64,000 nucleotides of DNA from Roseospira visakhapatnamensis (GTDB lineage Bacteria > Pseudomonadota > Alphaproteobacteria > Rhodospirillales > Rhodospirillaceae): positions 1 through 64,000 of the forward strand of contig NZ_JACIGK010000006.1 in the NCBI RefSeq assembly GCF_014197915.1. The letters are read 5' to 3'. Below are positions 27,259 to 35,703 of this stretch, piece after piece. The translations under genes were made by a program, and so were the position numbers. The notes beneath the pieces were generated by a model, which saw nothing but the letters and a program-made list of their open reading frames with translations, did not search any database and was not told the DNA's origin. Position 1 is the first letter of the stretch. Each line of letters begins with the position of its first letter.

Positions 27259-27753
27259 TTGGCAGCGCGCGGTGACCAGGCGCGGCGGTTCCAGGCCGGC
27301 GGCTTCCGCCAAGCTCCACCGGCCCAGTACCGGGTTCACCCCTACAACGCGCCCCCCACCCGTCTGCTGTTCGGCATCGTGGATCCGGGGTCGCCGGCGT
27401 GGCCGGCGCCGCAGTCCCTGGCCGCGCGCCTGCTCAGGGGGCAGATCTGCGAGAGGCATGTGCTGGCGTACGTCGTCGGGCGCGGCGCCACGCCCTACCG
27501 GCCCACCCGCTATCCGCGCAGCCGAGCCCAGGCGGAAGCGGCGCTGGTCAAGGACGTCCAGGCCGAATGCCGCCGCCGGGGGTTGCCCCGCCCGGACGTG
27601 ACGGTGACGGACCTGTCCATGGGGGCATGGGGCGGCAACGTGGCGGCGGCGGTTCGGTTGGTCTTCCGGGTCGCGGTGCGGGGCCCGATCCTGCTCGGCC
27701 GCGATTGCCATCGGGACGGCGGCGGGCTGTTCCGGGGTGACGCCACGTCGTAA
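27259..27753 (+). CDS. orphan protein, C terminus resembles CRISPR Csb2
   Basis: A frame of about 164 residues with strong GC3 bias, so it looks coding. The start is uncertain (a TTG at 27259 is the only upstream choice). The C-terminal half has a pattern I associate with the type I-U/I-G CRISPR protein Csb2 (Cas5/Cas6-like): a basic helix ending in CRRRGLPRP, then VRLVFRVAVRGPILLGR and HRDGGGLF. The part between them is shorter than in full proteins. No repeats, spacers or other cas genes are seen nearby. It follows tRNA-Leu by 55 bases, a common integration site. It may be a decayed fragment or an unrelated family. Confidence 0.4.
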   Translation: MAARGDQARRFQAGGFRQAPPAQYRVHPYNAPPTRLLFGIVDPGSPAWPAPQSLAARLLRGQICERHVLAYVVGRGATPYRPTRYPRSRAQAEAALVKDVQAECRRRGLPRPDVTVTDLSMGAWGGNVAAAVRLVFRVAVRGPILLGRDCHRDGGGLFRGDATS

Positions 27754-27946
27754 AGGCGAGCCCGGCTTTTTCGTCCAGACTATGAGATCGCTATATACTT
27801 TTCGGTTGTGTGCATTGATCAAAGGGTGCCACGACACCCAAGCAATATCGTCTTCGGCCCGCTTCCCCCGGGCTTTCCCAACTCCACGCAACGCGAGACG
27901 GCGCCCCTGAGGCGCCTTGCAACGTGCTGATCGGACTGAAGAAAAA

Positions 27947-28021
27947 TGGTGCCGCCGGGGTGAATTGAACACCCGACCCCACCCTTACCAAGGGTGTGCT
28001 CTACCCCTGAGCTACGGCGGC
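27947..28021 (-). tRNA. tRNA-Thr (GGT)
   Basis: A 75-base minus-strand gene. The acceptor GCCGCCG pairs with CGGCGGC, the anticodon stem is CACCC/GGGTG with loop TTGGTAA (anticodon GGT), the T loop contains TTCAATTC, and CCA is encoded. Confidence 0.97.
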
Positions 28022-28208
28022 CCATGTGCGGTAATCCGAGGGTAGGGACAGGCCCTTGTCGTGCGGCCTGCCGTTCCAGATTACGCCGTCGACCTTGCGG
28101 CGGGTTTTCCGCCGCGCGACGTGGGCGGTTTCTAGCCCCTGGCCCGTGTGATTGCAACCCCTTTTTCCCGGTGGCCCGGGGCGTTCGGGGGCTTCGCCCA
28201 GGATCGCG

Positions 28209-29543
28209 TCAGGCGTTGGCCCTGACCTGGGGGTGACGGACGAAGGTCATGACCACGCGCAGGCCCGGGTCGTTGTCCTCCAGGGCCAGCACGGCGCCGT
28301 GCAGTTCGGCCACGGCCGCCACCAGGCTGAGGCCCAGGCCGGTTCCCGAGGTATGCCGGCTCTGTTCCAGGCGCACGAAGCGGTCGAGGACGGTGTGGCG
28401 GTGCTCCTCGGGAATACCCGGTCCGTCATCGGCGACCTCCAGGCGCGCGGTGCCGTCCGTGACGCTCACGCGCACCGCGATGCGAGCACCCTGGGGGGCG
28501 TACTTGATGGCGTTGTCCACCAGGTTGGCGGCGGTTTGCATCAGCAGGTGGCGATCGCCGTTGACCAGGGCCGCCACCGCCGCGCCGGGGCCGTCGAAGG
28601 TCAGATGCTGGTCACGCTCGTCGGCCACGGGCTCGTAGAGTTCCACCGTGCCCTCGGCGATCTCCGCGATGTCCAGGGGCTCGAACGTCTCGGTGGCGTT
28701 GCGGCCCTCGATGCGGGCGATGGACAGCAAGGCGTTGAAGGTTTGCAGGATGGTGTCGATGTCCTCCAGGGCGCCTTGCAGGGAGGCCTGGTACTCGTCC
28801 ATGTCCGGTTTGCCGACCAGGGTGATCTCCAGGCGCGAGCGCAGCCGGTTGAGGGGGCTGCGCAGGTCGTGGGCGACGTTGTCGGTGACCGAGCGCATCG
28901 CCATGATGAGCTTCTGGATGCGGTCCAGCATGGTGTTCAGGTTGGCCGCCAGCCGGTCGAACTCGTCGCCGGCGCCCGACACGGGCACCCGGCCGGACAG
29001 GTCGCCGGCCAGGATGGTCGCCGCCGTGCGGTTCACGGCGTCCAGCCGGCGCAGCAGGTTGCGGCTCATCACCACGCCGCCGAGGATGCCCAGGATCAGC
29101 GCGGCGGCCAGGGCGAAGGCCAGGGACTGCTCCATGATCTGGGCGAAGTTGCTGCGCTCCGTCATGTCGCGCCCGACCATCAAACGCAGGCCGCTGGCCA
29201 GCGGCACCACGCGGGCCTGCACCGGCCACAGGTCGCGGCGCTGGTCGGTGTCGTCCTCGACGGTGAAGCGTAGCCAGCCGGTGCTGTCCGGCTCGACGCG
29301 GGGCCAGTGGTGCAGGTTGCCGACCATGGGCTCGCCGTCCCGCGTGGCCAGCAGGTAGACGTGATGGTAGCCCTGATAGCCGGCCACCCGGCGTTCCAGC
29401 GCCTTGACCAGCGCTCCCGGGCCACCGCGTTGGTGGATGTCCTGCAAGCCCGCCATCTCGGTGTTGATGGCGGTCACCGTCTGATGGTCGATGAGGGTGG
29501 CGGTGGTGACGAACACGAGGCCGAGCACCACCGACGACAGCAT
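28209..29543 (-). CDS. membrane sensor histidine kinase
   Basis: A 444-residue sensor with two membrane segments (about 1-22 and 138-158) around a periplasmic part of roughly 110 residues. HAMP, HisKA with the phosphoacceptor in NVAHDLRSPL, and an HATPase follow (N box NLVDNAIKYAP, G1 DDGPGIP, G2 SGTGLGLSLV). It partners the OmpR-type regulator upstream. In the same frame upstream of 29543 the sequence continues as hydrophobic residues (RLALISAIVFA) without any ATG or GTG. The true start may therefore be a rare codon, and the first membrane helix may be longer. The signal is unknown. Confidence 0.88.
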   Translation of the reverse strand: MLSSVVLGLVFVTTATLIDHQTVTAINTEMAGLQDIHQRGGPGALVKALERRVAGYQGYHHVYLLATRDGEPMVGNLHHWPRVEPDSTGWLRFTVEDDTDQRRDLWPVQARVVPLASGLRLMVGRDMTERSNFAQIMEQSLAFALAAALILGILGGVVMSRNLLRRLDAVNRTAATILAGDLSGRVPVSGAGDEFDRLAANLNTMLDRIQKLIMAMRSVTDNVAHDLRSPLNRLRSRLEITLVGKPDMDEYQASLQGALEDIDTILQTFNALLSIARIEGRNATETFEPLDIAEIAEGTVELYEPVADERDQHLTFDGPGAAVAALVNGDRHLLMQTAANLVDNAIKYAPQGARIAVRVSVTDGTARLEVADDGPGIPEEHRHTVLDRFVRLEQSRHTSGTGLGLSLVAAVAELHGAVLALEDNDPGLRVVMTFVRHPQVRANA

Positions 29544-29619
29544 GGCGAAAACGATGGCCGAGATCAGCGCCAGCCGGAAGACCGTGGTGCCGAACAGGCG
29601 TACCGTGGCGCCACCGGCG

Positions 29620-30297
29620 CTAATCGGATCCCCGCAGGCGGTAGCCCGCGCCCCGGACGGTCTGGATCAGCGATGTGTCGAAGTCCTTGTCGATCTTCTG
29701 GCGCAAGCGGCTGACATGCACGTCGATGACATTGGTCTGGGGATCGAAGTGATAGTCCCAGACGTGTTCCAGCAGCATGGTCCGGGTGACGACCTGCCCG
29801 GCGTGGCGCATCAGATATTCGAGCAGCCGGAACTCGCGCGGTTGCAGGACGATCGGACGGCCGGCGCGGGTCACGGTCCGGGCCAGCAGGTCCATGTCCA
29901 GGTCGGCGACGTGCAGGCGGGTTTGCTGGCTGCTGCCCTCGCGGCGCCGCAACAGGGCCTCCAGGCGGGCCAACAGTTCCGAGAAGGCATAGGGCTTGGC
30001 CAGGTAGTCGTCGCCGCCGGCGCGCAAGCCCTGGACGCGGGCGTCCACCTCGCCCAGCGCCGACAGGATCAGCACGGGCATCTGCTTGCCGGCCTTGCGC
30101 AGGGTTTCCACCACCGCCAGCCCGTCCAGGCGCGGCAGCATGCGGTCCAGGACCACGGCGTCGTAGGGCTCGTTGGTGGCCATGTACAGACCATCCATGC
30201 CGTTGTCGGCATGGTCCACCACATACCCGCTTTCCCGCAGCCCCTTGACCAGGTAGGCCGCCGCCTCGGCATCGTCTTCGACCACCAGGAGTCTCAT
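29620..30297 (-). CDS. OmpR/PhoB-type response regulator
   Basis: A 225-residue regulator. The receiver has the acidic pair VVEDD, the phosphoacceptor Asp in VVLDRMLPRLDG and the Lys in YLAKPYAF. The winged-helix output domain has FRLLEYLMRHAGQVVTR and the recognition region TNVIDVHVSRLRQKI. All phosphorylation residues are present. It precedes its kinase in the same operon. The arrangement and sequence are like copper/envelope-stress regulators, but the signal cannot be read from the sequence. Confidence 0.92.
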   Translation of the reverse strand: MRLLVVEDDAEAAAYLVKGLRESGYVVDHADNGMDGLYMATNEPYDAVVLDRMLPRLDGLAVVETLRKAGKQMPVLILSALGEVDARVQGLRAGGDDYLAKPYAFSELLARLEALLRRREGSSQQTRLHVADLDMDLLARTVTRAGRPIVLQPREFRLLEYLMRHAGQVVTRTMLLEHVWDYHFDPQTNVIDVHVSRLRQKIDKDFDTSLIQTVRGAGYRLRGSD

Positions 30298-30835
30298 GGG
30301 CGCATCATACCGTCTCGCCCGGACCGGGCAACGATCGCGATGGTGAACAAACCGTCATGTCACGGTAATGTCTTCAATGGTCGTATGTCGCAATTTGATA
30401 CTCTTTTTGGAAAGCGGGCTTGTCCGCGTGATCGGTCGCCGGGACGGCGCGTCGGGGGCAGGGGAGTCGTCGCGCCCCGCCCCGCGACCGCGGGCCAAGC
30501 CGGCCCATGGGGGGATGGTCTGCGGGGGCCGGAGGCCGGCGCCGGCCCGGACCTCGCGGTGTCATGCATTCAGCCTCGCGAAACGGCTCCGTCCATGGTA
30601 TCTCCGGCGACACGGCCCCGTGCCGCCGTTTTTTGGGCTGGTGTCGGACCGCGCCGCGATCCCGCTGGCCTTGCATCCCATGACGACGTGGCCCGCCGCA
30701 TGCATGGAAGACCGCAGCGTGCGCCGTCGTCCGTGGGCGCCAGCCGCCCGCGTGCGTCCCTGAGTCCCCGTCCGTCCGCGCGATCGCGGCGTCCACCACA
30801 TCCCGTTCACCCCAGCTCCACCATGGATCCCGACC
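30298..30835. other. intergenic region, no gene supported
   Basis: A 538-base spacer between divergent genes. The first 120 bases are less GC-rich and should hold the promoter of the two-component operon. The rest is GC-rich, with no frame of protein-like composition. No strong hairpin with a T tract is seen. Confidence 0.5.
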
Positions 30836-31531
30836 ATGGACCGTGTGTCGCCCCGGCAAGCCCATACCACGCCTCCGGCGCATGCTTTCGCGCCCAGGCG
30901 CTTTTCGTGGTGGCGCCAGGGCCTGCGCCTGGTGCGCTATCGTCTGGTCATTCCGCTGTTGCGCAGCCGCCATTCCCCGGAGCACACCGCGCGTGGAGTG
31001 ACGATCGGCGTCATCTGGGCGATGACACCCCTGGTGGGCATCCAGATGCTTTGCGTGCTGCTCACCTGGGTCGTGACCACCCGCCTGTTCTCGTGGCATT
31101 TCAATCTGGTCCTGGGGCTGGCCTGGACGTGGATCACCAACGTCTTCACCGTGCTGCCCTTCTATTACACATTCTACGTCACGGGGCAGGTGATGCTCGG
31201 GCATTGGGACGACCTGTCCGGGTACGACAGCTTCGTGGCCCTCTGGCAGGGCACGTTCAGCGAGGATGCCGGGTTCTGGGAGGTCGCACGCGGGTACGCC
31301 GGGGACATCGTCCAGGGGTGGGGTCTGCCCCTGGTGGTGGGGTCGCTGCCCTGGGTGCTTTTGACGGGGGTCAGCAGTTACATCGTCACGCTGCGCCTGT
31401 CGCGCCGGCGTCAGGAGCGCCTGGAGGCGCGCCAGTTGGCGCGATCCCGCGCCGCGATCGAGGCCGATGGTCATGACCCGTCCGGCGGTCGCGTGTCCGC
31501 GGGGCTCCGCACCGGAACGGACGACCGGTAG
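30836..31531 (+). CDS. DUF2062 membrane protein
   Basis: A 231-residue inner-membrane protein with the DUF2062 signature (HSPEHTARGVTIGVIWAMTP, then a segment ending in TWITNVFTVLPFYY). Three to four hydrophobic helices are followed by a basic Arg-rich tail. The family is common in proteobacteria, sometimes linked to polysaccharide or lipoprotein genes, but its function is not established. It is followed by another membrane protein in the same direction. Confidence 0.8.
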   Translation: MDRVSPRQAHTTPPAHAFAPRRFSWWRQGLRLVRYRLVIPLLRSRHSPEHTARGVTIGVIWAMTPLVGIQMLCVLLTWVVTTRLFSWHFNLVLGLAWTWITNVFTVLPFYYTFYVTGQVMLGHWDDLSGYDSFVALWQGTFSEDAGFWEVARGYAGDIVQGWGLPLVVGSLPWVLLTGVSSYIVTLRLSRRRQERLEARQLARSRAAIEADGHDPSGGRVSAGLRTGTDDR

Positions 31532-31680
31532 GGGGGCGAGCCGGCACGGGCGGCACCTTCACGGAGTGTGCCGCCGAGGGTCGGGGCCCGGAGACGGTCT
31601 CCACTGGATTGACGGGGCCAGTCCGGATCGCCAAGATCGCCACCGGGTCAGGGGGCCGCGCTCCGTGGGTCCCTGGCCCG

Positions 31681-32451
31681 ATGTCTGTTGTCGTCCGTCC
31701 GTTCCCGCCCGCACGAGTCCGCCCGATGCCCTTGGGTCGTCCGCGCCGCCGTCGGCGCTCCGGTCGTCCGGTTCTTGTCCTGCTGCTGACCCTCGTCGCC
31801 CTGGGCGTCTTGGGGGCTGGCCTGTGGTACGGCCACCGGGTGTTGAGCCATGATCTGCATGTGCGCATCGCGACCCTGGAGGCCCGCGTCACCGACCTGA
31901 GCCATGACCTGGAACGCACCGCGCGAACCCGCGACCGCCTCGCCGAGACCCTGGAGGAGACGCAGGCTCAGCTTCGGTACACCGAGATGCAGTACGAGCG
32001 CGAGGTGCCCGACGGCGATGCCCGGCGGCTTCTGGATCTGGTGCGGGAGGGTTTGGCCCGGGGCGCGGATCCGGACCGGCTGGCCTTCATGATCGAGGCG
32101 GGCGCCCGCCCCATGCGCTGCGACGAGACGCCCTCGACCGACCTGCTCGCGGTGGCGCATCCGGGCCGCCGTCGCGCGGCGGGCGCGATCCGGGTCGCCG
32201 ACGGCCGGGTGACGGTCACCGCCGAGGGGGCTACCGCCACGGACGAGCGCGACCGTCCGGAAGACTGGTTCGACGTGGACCGGCCGGTTCGGGTGCGGTT
32301 CGCGCAGGGCGGCCTTGCGCCCACCGTGGTCGAGGGAAAGCTGCCGCTGACGCACAAGGTCATCTCCGGCGAGGCGGAGTACCGGTTCGCGATCGCCGCC
32401 GCGCGCCGTGGCTATATGGAGATCAGCGTCACGCGATGCGCGTTTCCCTGA
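31681..32451 (+). CDS. membrane-anchored coiled-coil protein
   Basis: From the ATG at 31681 the protein is 256 residues: a basic N terminus (RPRRRRRSGRP), one membrane helix (VLVLLLTLVALGVLGAGLW), a coiled coil (about residues 60-115), then a beta-rich domain with one Cys pair (RCDETP and TRCAFP at the very end) that may form a disulfide in the periplasm. I do not recognise the family. A later ATG at 31726 is an alternative start. It lies 150 bases after the DUF2062 gene and may be cotranscribed. Confidence 0.6.
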   Translation: MSVVVRPFPPARVRPMPLGRPRRRRRSGRPVLVLLLTLVALGVLGAGLWYGHRVLSHDLHVRIATLEARVTDLSHDLERTARTRDRLAETLEETQAQLRYTEMQYEREVPDGDARRLLDLVREGLARGADPDRLAFMIEAGARPMRCDETPSTDLLAVAHPGRRRAAGAIRVADGRVTVTAEGATATDERDRPEDWFDVDRPVRVRFAQGGLAPTVVEGKLPLTHKVISGEAEYRFAIAAARRGYMEISVTRCAFP

Positions 32452-32554
32452 TCCCGCCCGTGACGGTGGTGTCTCGGGAGGGACGAGCCGGGCGCCGACG
32501 AGGCCCACGCCTCCGCCGCGCCCGTCTGGAACCCGTCCCCGGACGACGGCCGCG

Positions 32555-33229
32555 TCAGCCGGAAATGCCGTGCTGAATGGCCATGGCCACCGCCTGCGTG
32601 CGGTTGGCGGCCCCGATCTTCTTGAAGATGCTGCGCATATGGGACTTGACCGTGATCTCGGTCAGGCCCAGGTGCAGGCCGATTTCCTTGTTCGATTCCC
32701 CCCGCACCAGCAACGACAGAACCTGAACCTCGCGATTGGTCAGGTCGGCGAAGCGCCCCCCGGGGGCGTGGTTGCTGGCGTCGGTCTCGCCGCCGCCGGG
32801 CCCCAGCAAGTGGGCCGAGAAGTACGGTTGACCACTGAGAATCAACCGCAACGCGTGTACGAACGACGTGCCGCTCATGGACTTGGGCAGGTAGCCGGAC
32901 GCCCCGAGTTCCATGGCCCGCAACACATCGTCGCGAACCACCTGGCCGGTGATGATGACCACCGGCACGTTCGGGCAAGCCTTGCGGAATGCGCTGACGG
33001 TTTCCACGCCGGCCATGCCGGGCATCTTCAGGTCGAGCAGCACCAGGTCCGGCGTCGTCTCGGTGGCCAGGGCCAGCGCGCCGTCGAAATCGACGGCTTC
33101 GACGATGTCCACCTGCTCGGCCAGATCGGTCAGGAAGGGGCGGATGCCGTCACGCAGCAGGGCGTGATCATCGGCAAGCAAGACCCTGACGGTCTGCATC
33201 GTCTCGATCGAGGGTTCCTCGGCGACCAT
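32555..33229 (-). CDS. NarL/LuxR-type response regulator
   Basis: A 224-residue regulator with a receiver (acidic LLADDHALLRDGI, phosphoacceptor Asp in LVLLDLKMPGMAG, Lys in GYLPKSMSG) and a C-terminal LuxR helix-turn-helix (LTNREVQVLSLLVRGESN, then LGLTEITVKSHM). All key residues are present. The ATG at 33229 was chosen because AAGGA precedes it; an ATG at 33199 is possible. No kinase is adjacent, so the partner is elsewhere. It is convergent with the coiled-coil membrane protein. Confidence 0.9.
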   Translation of the reverse strand: MVAEEPSIETMQTVRVLLADDHALLRDGIRPFLTDLAEQVDIVEAVDFDGALALATETTPDLVLLDLKMPGMAGVETVSAFRKACPNVPVVIITGQVVRDDVLRAMELGASGYLPKSMSGTSFVHALRLILSGQPYFSAHLLGPGGGETDASNHAPGGRFADLTNREVQVLSLLVRGESNKEIGLHLGLTEITVKSHMRSIFKKIGAANRTQAVAMAIQHGISG

Positions 33230-34106
33230 TCCGGATGGGTCCTTTCGGCTGGCGGAGGTTCGTCGCGTTACCACGAATTTTTCGACGGCGGGGCCAGCAC
33301 AATTGTTACAAGCGCCTTCATTTATCCGGGTTTGGCTCCAAAGCGTCAAGACCGGCGGTCCAAAAGTAGGGGACCGATCCAGCCATGCGGAGTGGGTGCG
33401 CCGGGTCCCACGGGGCCAAACCCATCCGTCCGGCTAGGCCGGGCGGGGCGACCACCGAGTGTCCGCGTGCGTTCCCGGGGGCGGCAGGGGGTCGTCCTGG
33501 TGGTCCATCGCCGGGCGCCGCCCGTCACCCGTCTATCATCATCATGTCGGCATCGTCTCGTGGTTGCGGCATGGAAGACGCTCCTAAGACGTGTTTCTTC
33601 GTCATAGCATACCTCTCGCGGGAATTCACCGGCGGTGCGATGAAGGCTCGGGCCGACTCGACCGTTGTGCGAGGGGCGGCCGGCGGCCCGAACCCCGATG
33701 TCTTGGGCGGGCTGGGCGCCGAAGTCCCCGCACGCGAGTCGTGATCCCGGGACCATGGATCGCTCCGGTGTCACGCCCGATGGCCGGCGGCGCCGGGCCG
33801 CACGGCGACCAATGACGGGAGGGGGACTGGGTCGCTTGGGTTGTGCGTTGCCCCATGCACCCATGAGAGGTGTTGCGTCCCGAAGACATTTATGGCATCG
33901 GCTTGCTTCTCCCTGGACGGGGTCACAGAGGTTATAATAAGGTCTCCCTAATGTACCTGTGGTAGAGGTACCCCGGACAACGATGTCTCGGTGTTCGGGC
34001 CAGGGCGTGCCTGGGTGCGTGCGTGTCCGGGTGACGTGTCCCCCTGGCGTCCCGGCACCCCGCCCATGCCCCCCCTTCCAACGACGCGACAACAGGAGTT
34101 GCTCCG
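33230..34106. other. long intergenic region with one possible micro-gene
   Basis: Between the LuxR-type regulator and cytochrome c' no gene of normal size is supported. A perfect TATAAT at 33933-33938 reads toward cytochrome c' and may be its -10 box, though no good -35 is present at the right distance. A possible peptide gene lies at 33525-33605 on the minus strand. Confidence 0.45.
33525..33605 (-). CDS. possible 26-residue peptide
   Basis: A short frame (MTKKHVLGASS ... DADMMMIDG) with GAGAGG upstream of its ATG. The charged start and Met-rich acidic end are unusual for chance translation of GC-rich DNA. It lies upstream of the LuxR-type regulator in the same direction, so it could be a leader peptide or a precursor peptide. 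No modification enzyme is adjacent. The call is weak. Confidence 0.25.
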   Translation of the reverse strand: MTKKHVLGASSMPQPRDDADMMMIDG

Positions 34107-34559
34107 ATGATCAAGACGTTCGCCGCCGCCACCACCGCCGCCCTGCTGCTGGTCGGTATGGCCTCGCCGGCCACCGCCGATGACGACGCCACCGTCGCCT
34201 ACCGTCAGGACGTGATGAGTGTCGCCGGCGCCGGCATGGGCGCGCTGGGGTGCTTCATGAAGGGCGAGTGCGGCCTGGACGGCAAGGTCCTGGCCCGGTC
34301 CGCCAAGGCGATCGCCCTGGTCGGCGAACTGTCGCAGGATGCCTTCAAGGATCCGGCCGCCGACGCCATGGTGGAGACCACCGCCGTGCCGGCCATCTGG
34401 GAGAACTGGGACGCCTTCTCCGGCGGCTTGCAGGCCATGACGGACGCCGCCGACGAACTGGCCGTGGCCGCCCGCGAGGCGGACAAGGCCGCCATGGGGC
34501 CGCTGATGCAGAAGCTGGGGGGCACCTGCAAGGAGTGCCATGACAACTTCCGGAAGTAG
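34107..34559 (+). CDS. cycP: cytochrome c' (periplasmic)
   Basis: A 150-residue precursor with a Sec signal peptide (cleavage likely after ASPATA, residue 24) and a four-helix bundle ending in the heme-binding CKECH at residues 141-145, the C-terminal position typical of cytochrome c'. Cytochrome c' binds NO and is common in purple bacteria. Two additional Cys (CFMKGEC, residues 49-55) may form a disulfide. AGGAG precedes the ATG. It is monocistronic as far as can be seen. Confidence 0.92.
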   Translation: MIKTFAAATTAALLLVGMASPATADDDATVAYRQDVMSVAGAGMGALGCFMKGECGLDGKVLARSAKAIALVGELSQDAFKDPAADAMVETTAVPAIWENWDAFSGGLQAMTDAADELAVAAREADKAAMGPLMQKLGGTCKECHDNFRK

Positions 34560-34725
34560 CCCGGCCTTGGGCCCCGATCCGGACCGGCGATGCCGCGCGC
34601 GTGCTTGTCTGGATCGACGGGGCATGCGGTTCAAGACTCATGTGCGGTGGCGTGATCCGCCGGTCGTGAGTCTCCTGAGGGCGTCGCCGCGCGCGGGTCC
34701 GTCCGGTGCGTGAGTCTGCCGACAT

Positions 34726-34758
34726 GAACGGCGCGTTTCCTTCGGAAGCGCGCCGTTC
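34726..34758 (+). terminator. strong GC hairpin downstream of cytochrome c'
   Basis: GAACGGCGCG pairs with CGCGCCGTTC, extended by TTCC/GGAA around a TTC loop. There is no T tract after the stem, so it is either a factor-dependent stop or an RNA-stability hairpin. Confidence 0.5.
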
Positions 34759-34759
34759 T

Positions 34760-35340
34760 GCGTGAGAGGCGACGATGCTGATGACAACGGCCACGGCCCT
34801 GAAGATGACCAGGACCATGACGCGGAGGCTGCCCCGCCACGGTGCTTCGCGCCACGTCGCGTCGATGTCTGGTCGAGGATTTGGTGTGACTGGCGGATAC
34901 GATCAACTTCTTGGCGTAATGCACCTAGACATCGTTATGGAGGCCTGATACACAATAGGGCTATGAATGATTGGCGCGAAAGCGATGGTCGACCACTAAA
35001 CCGACTATAAGAAAGGAAATTTTACCAAAAACGGGACGAATTTTATAAACAAACATCGCAATAACAATTAAATACTGAAGCTCTGTTTTGCCAGTTTTGG
35101 CGCAATAAAAAACTCTTGCACCACCTCTGGAGTGCCTGATACCGTGCCGTTGCCAGGTCGGAGTTCGGGCCGTGTCTTGGGTGCCCAGAATACGGCAAGT
35201 AACCGGCCTTCGGCGACGCTACGGTCTTTGGACAGTCGGGACCGCGCCGTGGGGTGATCGGTGTTCGGTCGATCGCTCGACCAGTCTCGACCCGAAATCT
35301 GACGGGAGGCACCCCCCCGACTGCCCCCCAGCCTCTCCGT
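34760..35340. other. gene-poor region with an AT-rich block
   Basis: No gene is supported. From about 34915 to 35110 the base composition falls sharply to AT-rich, with runs such as AAAGGAAATTTTACC. Such a block is out of place in this genome and may be a foreign remnant or a strong promoter region for the transcripts that end at the terminators downstream. Confidence 0.4.
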
Positions 35341-35346
35341 CGGAGG

Positions 35347-35383
35347 GAACCCCCCTGGACCTGATCCAGGGGGGTTCTTTTTT
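35347..35383 (+). terminator. perfect rho-independent terminator, orphan
   Basis: A 13-bp perfect stem (GAACCCCCCTGGA with TCCAGGGGGGTTC), a five-base loop and six T. No protein gene ends before it on the plus strand. A CTCTCC motif lies just upstream in GCCTCTCCGTCGGAGG. It probably ends a small non-coding RNA starting in the AT-rich region. Confidence 0.85.
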
Positions 35384-35670
35384 CATCGCGCCCTGAGGAT
35401 CGGAGTCGGGCATGACAGCCGCTCCACGGGACCATTCCGGTCTGGTTGGGGTTGTCCAGAGCATGCTTTCGCGCCGGTGGGGTAATAATGTGCCGTCTTA
35501 ATGGATCCGTGCAGGGCATTGATATCGGCCATGCCAAGGCCAGAGGCCGCGCCGACGCGCGCGGCCTGACCGGATGCGCGACTTGCATCGGCGGGCCATT
35601 CGGCGCAAGAGTACCATGTTCTGAAAGGCACACATTTCCGTGTCGAAAAGGCATCTCCTCATGCTGACCT

Positions 35671-35703
35671 GAACCCCGGCGCGTCAACGGCGGGGTTCTT
35701 TTT
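35671..35703 (+). terminator. rho-independent terminator, second orphan
   Basis: GAACCCCG pairs with CGGGGTTC, followed by five T that run into the stop codon of the convergent EAL gene. A TCTCCTC motif, able to pair with ribosome-binding sites, lies about 15 bases before the stem. Alternatively it ends a possible 59-residue Cys-rich frame whose ATG is at about 35488 and whose stop is at 35665-35667. Confidence 0.7.

Noticed and set aside
35446..35667. A Cys-rich 59-73 residue protein ending at the second orphan terminator
   Set aside because: The third-position GC is much lower than in neighbouring genes and no family is recognised. A non-coding RNA fits the terminator and the CU-rich motif better, though a protein is not excluded.
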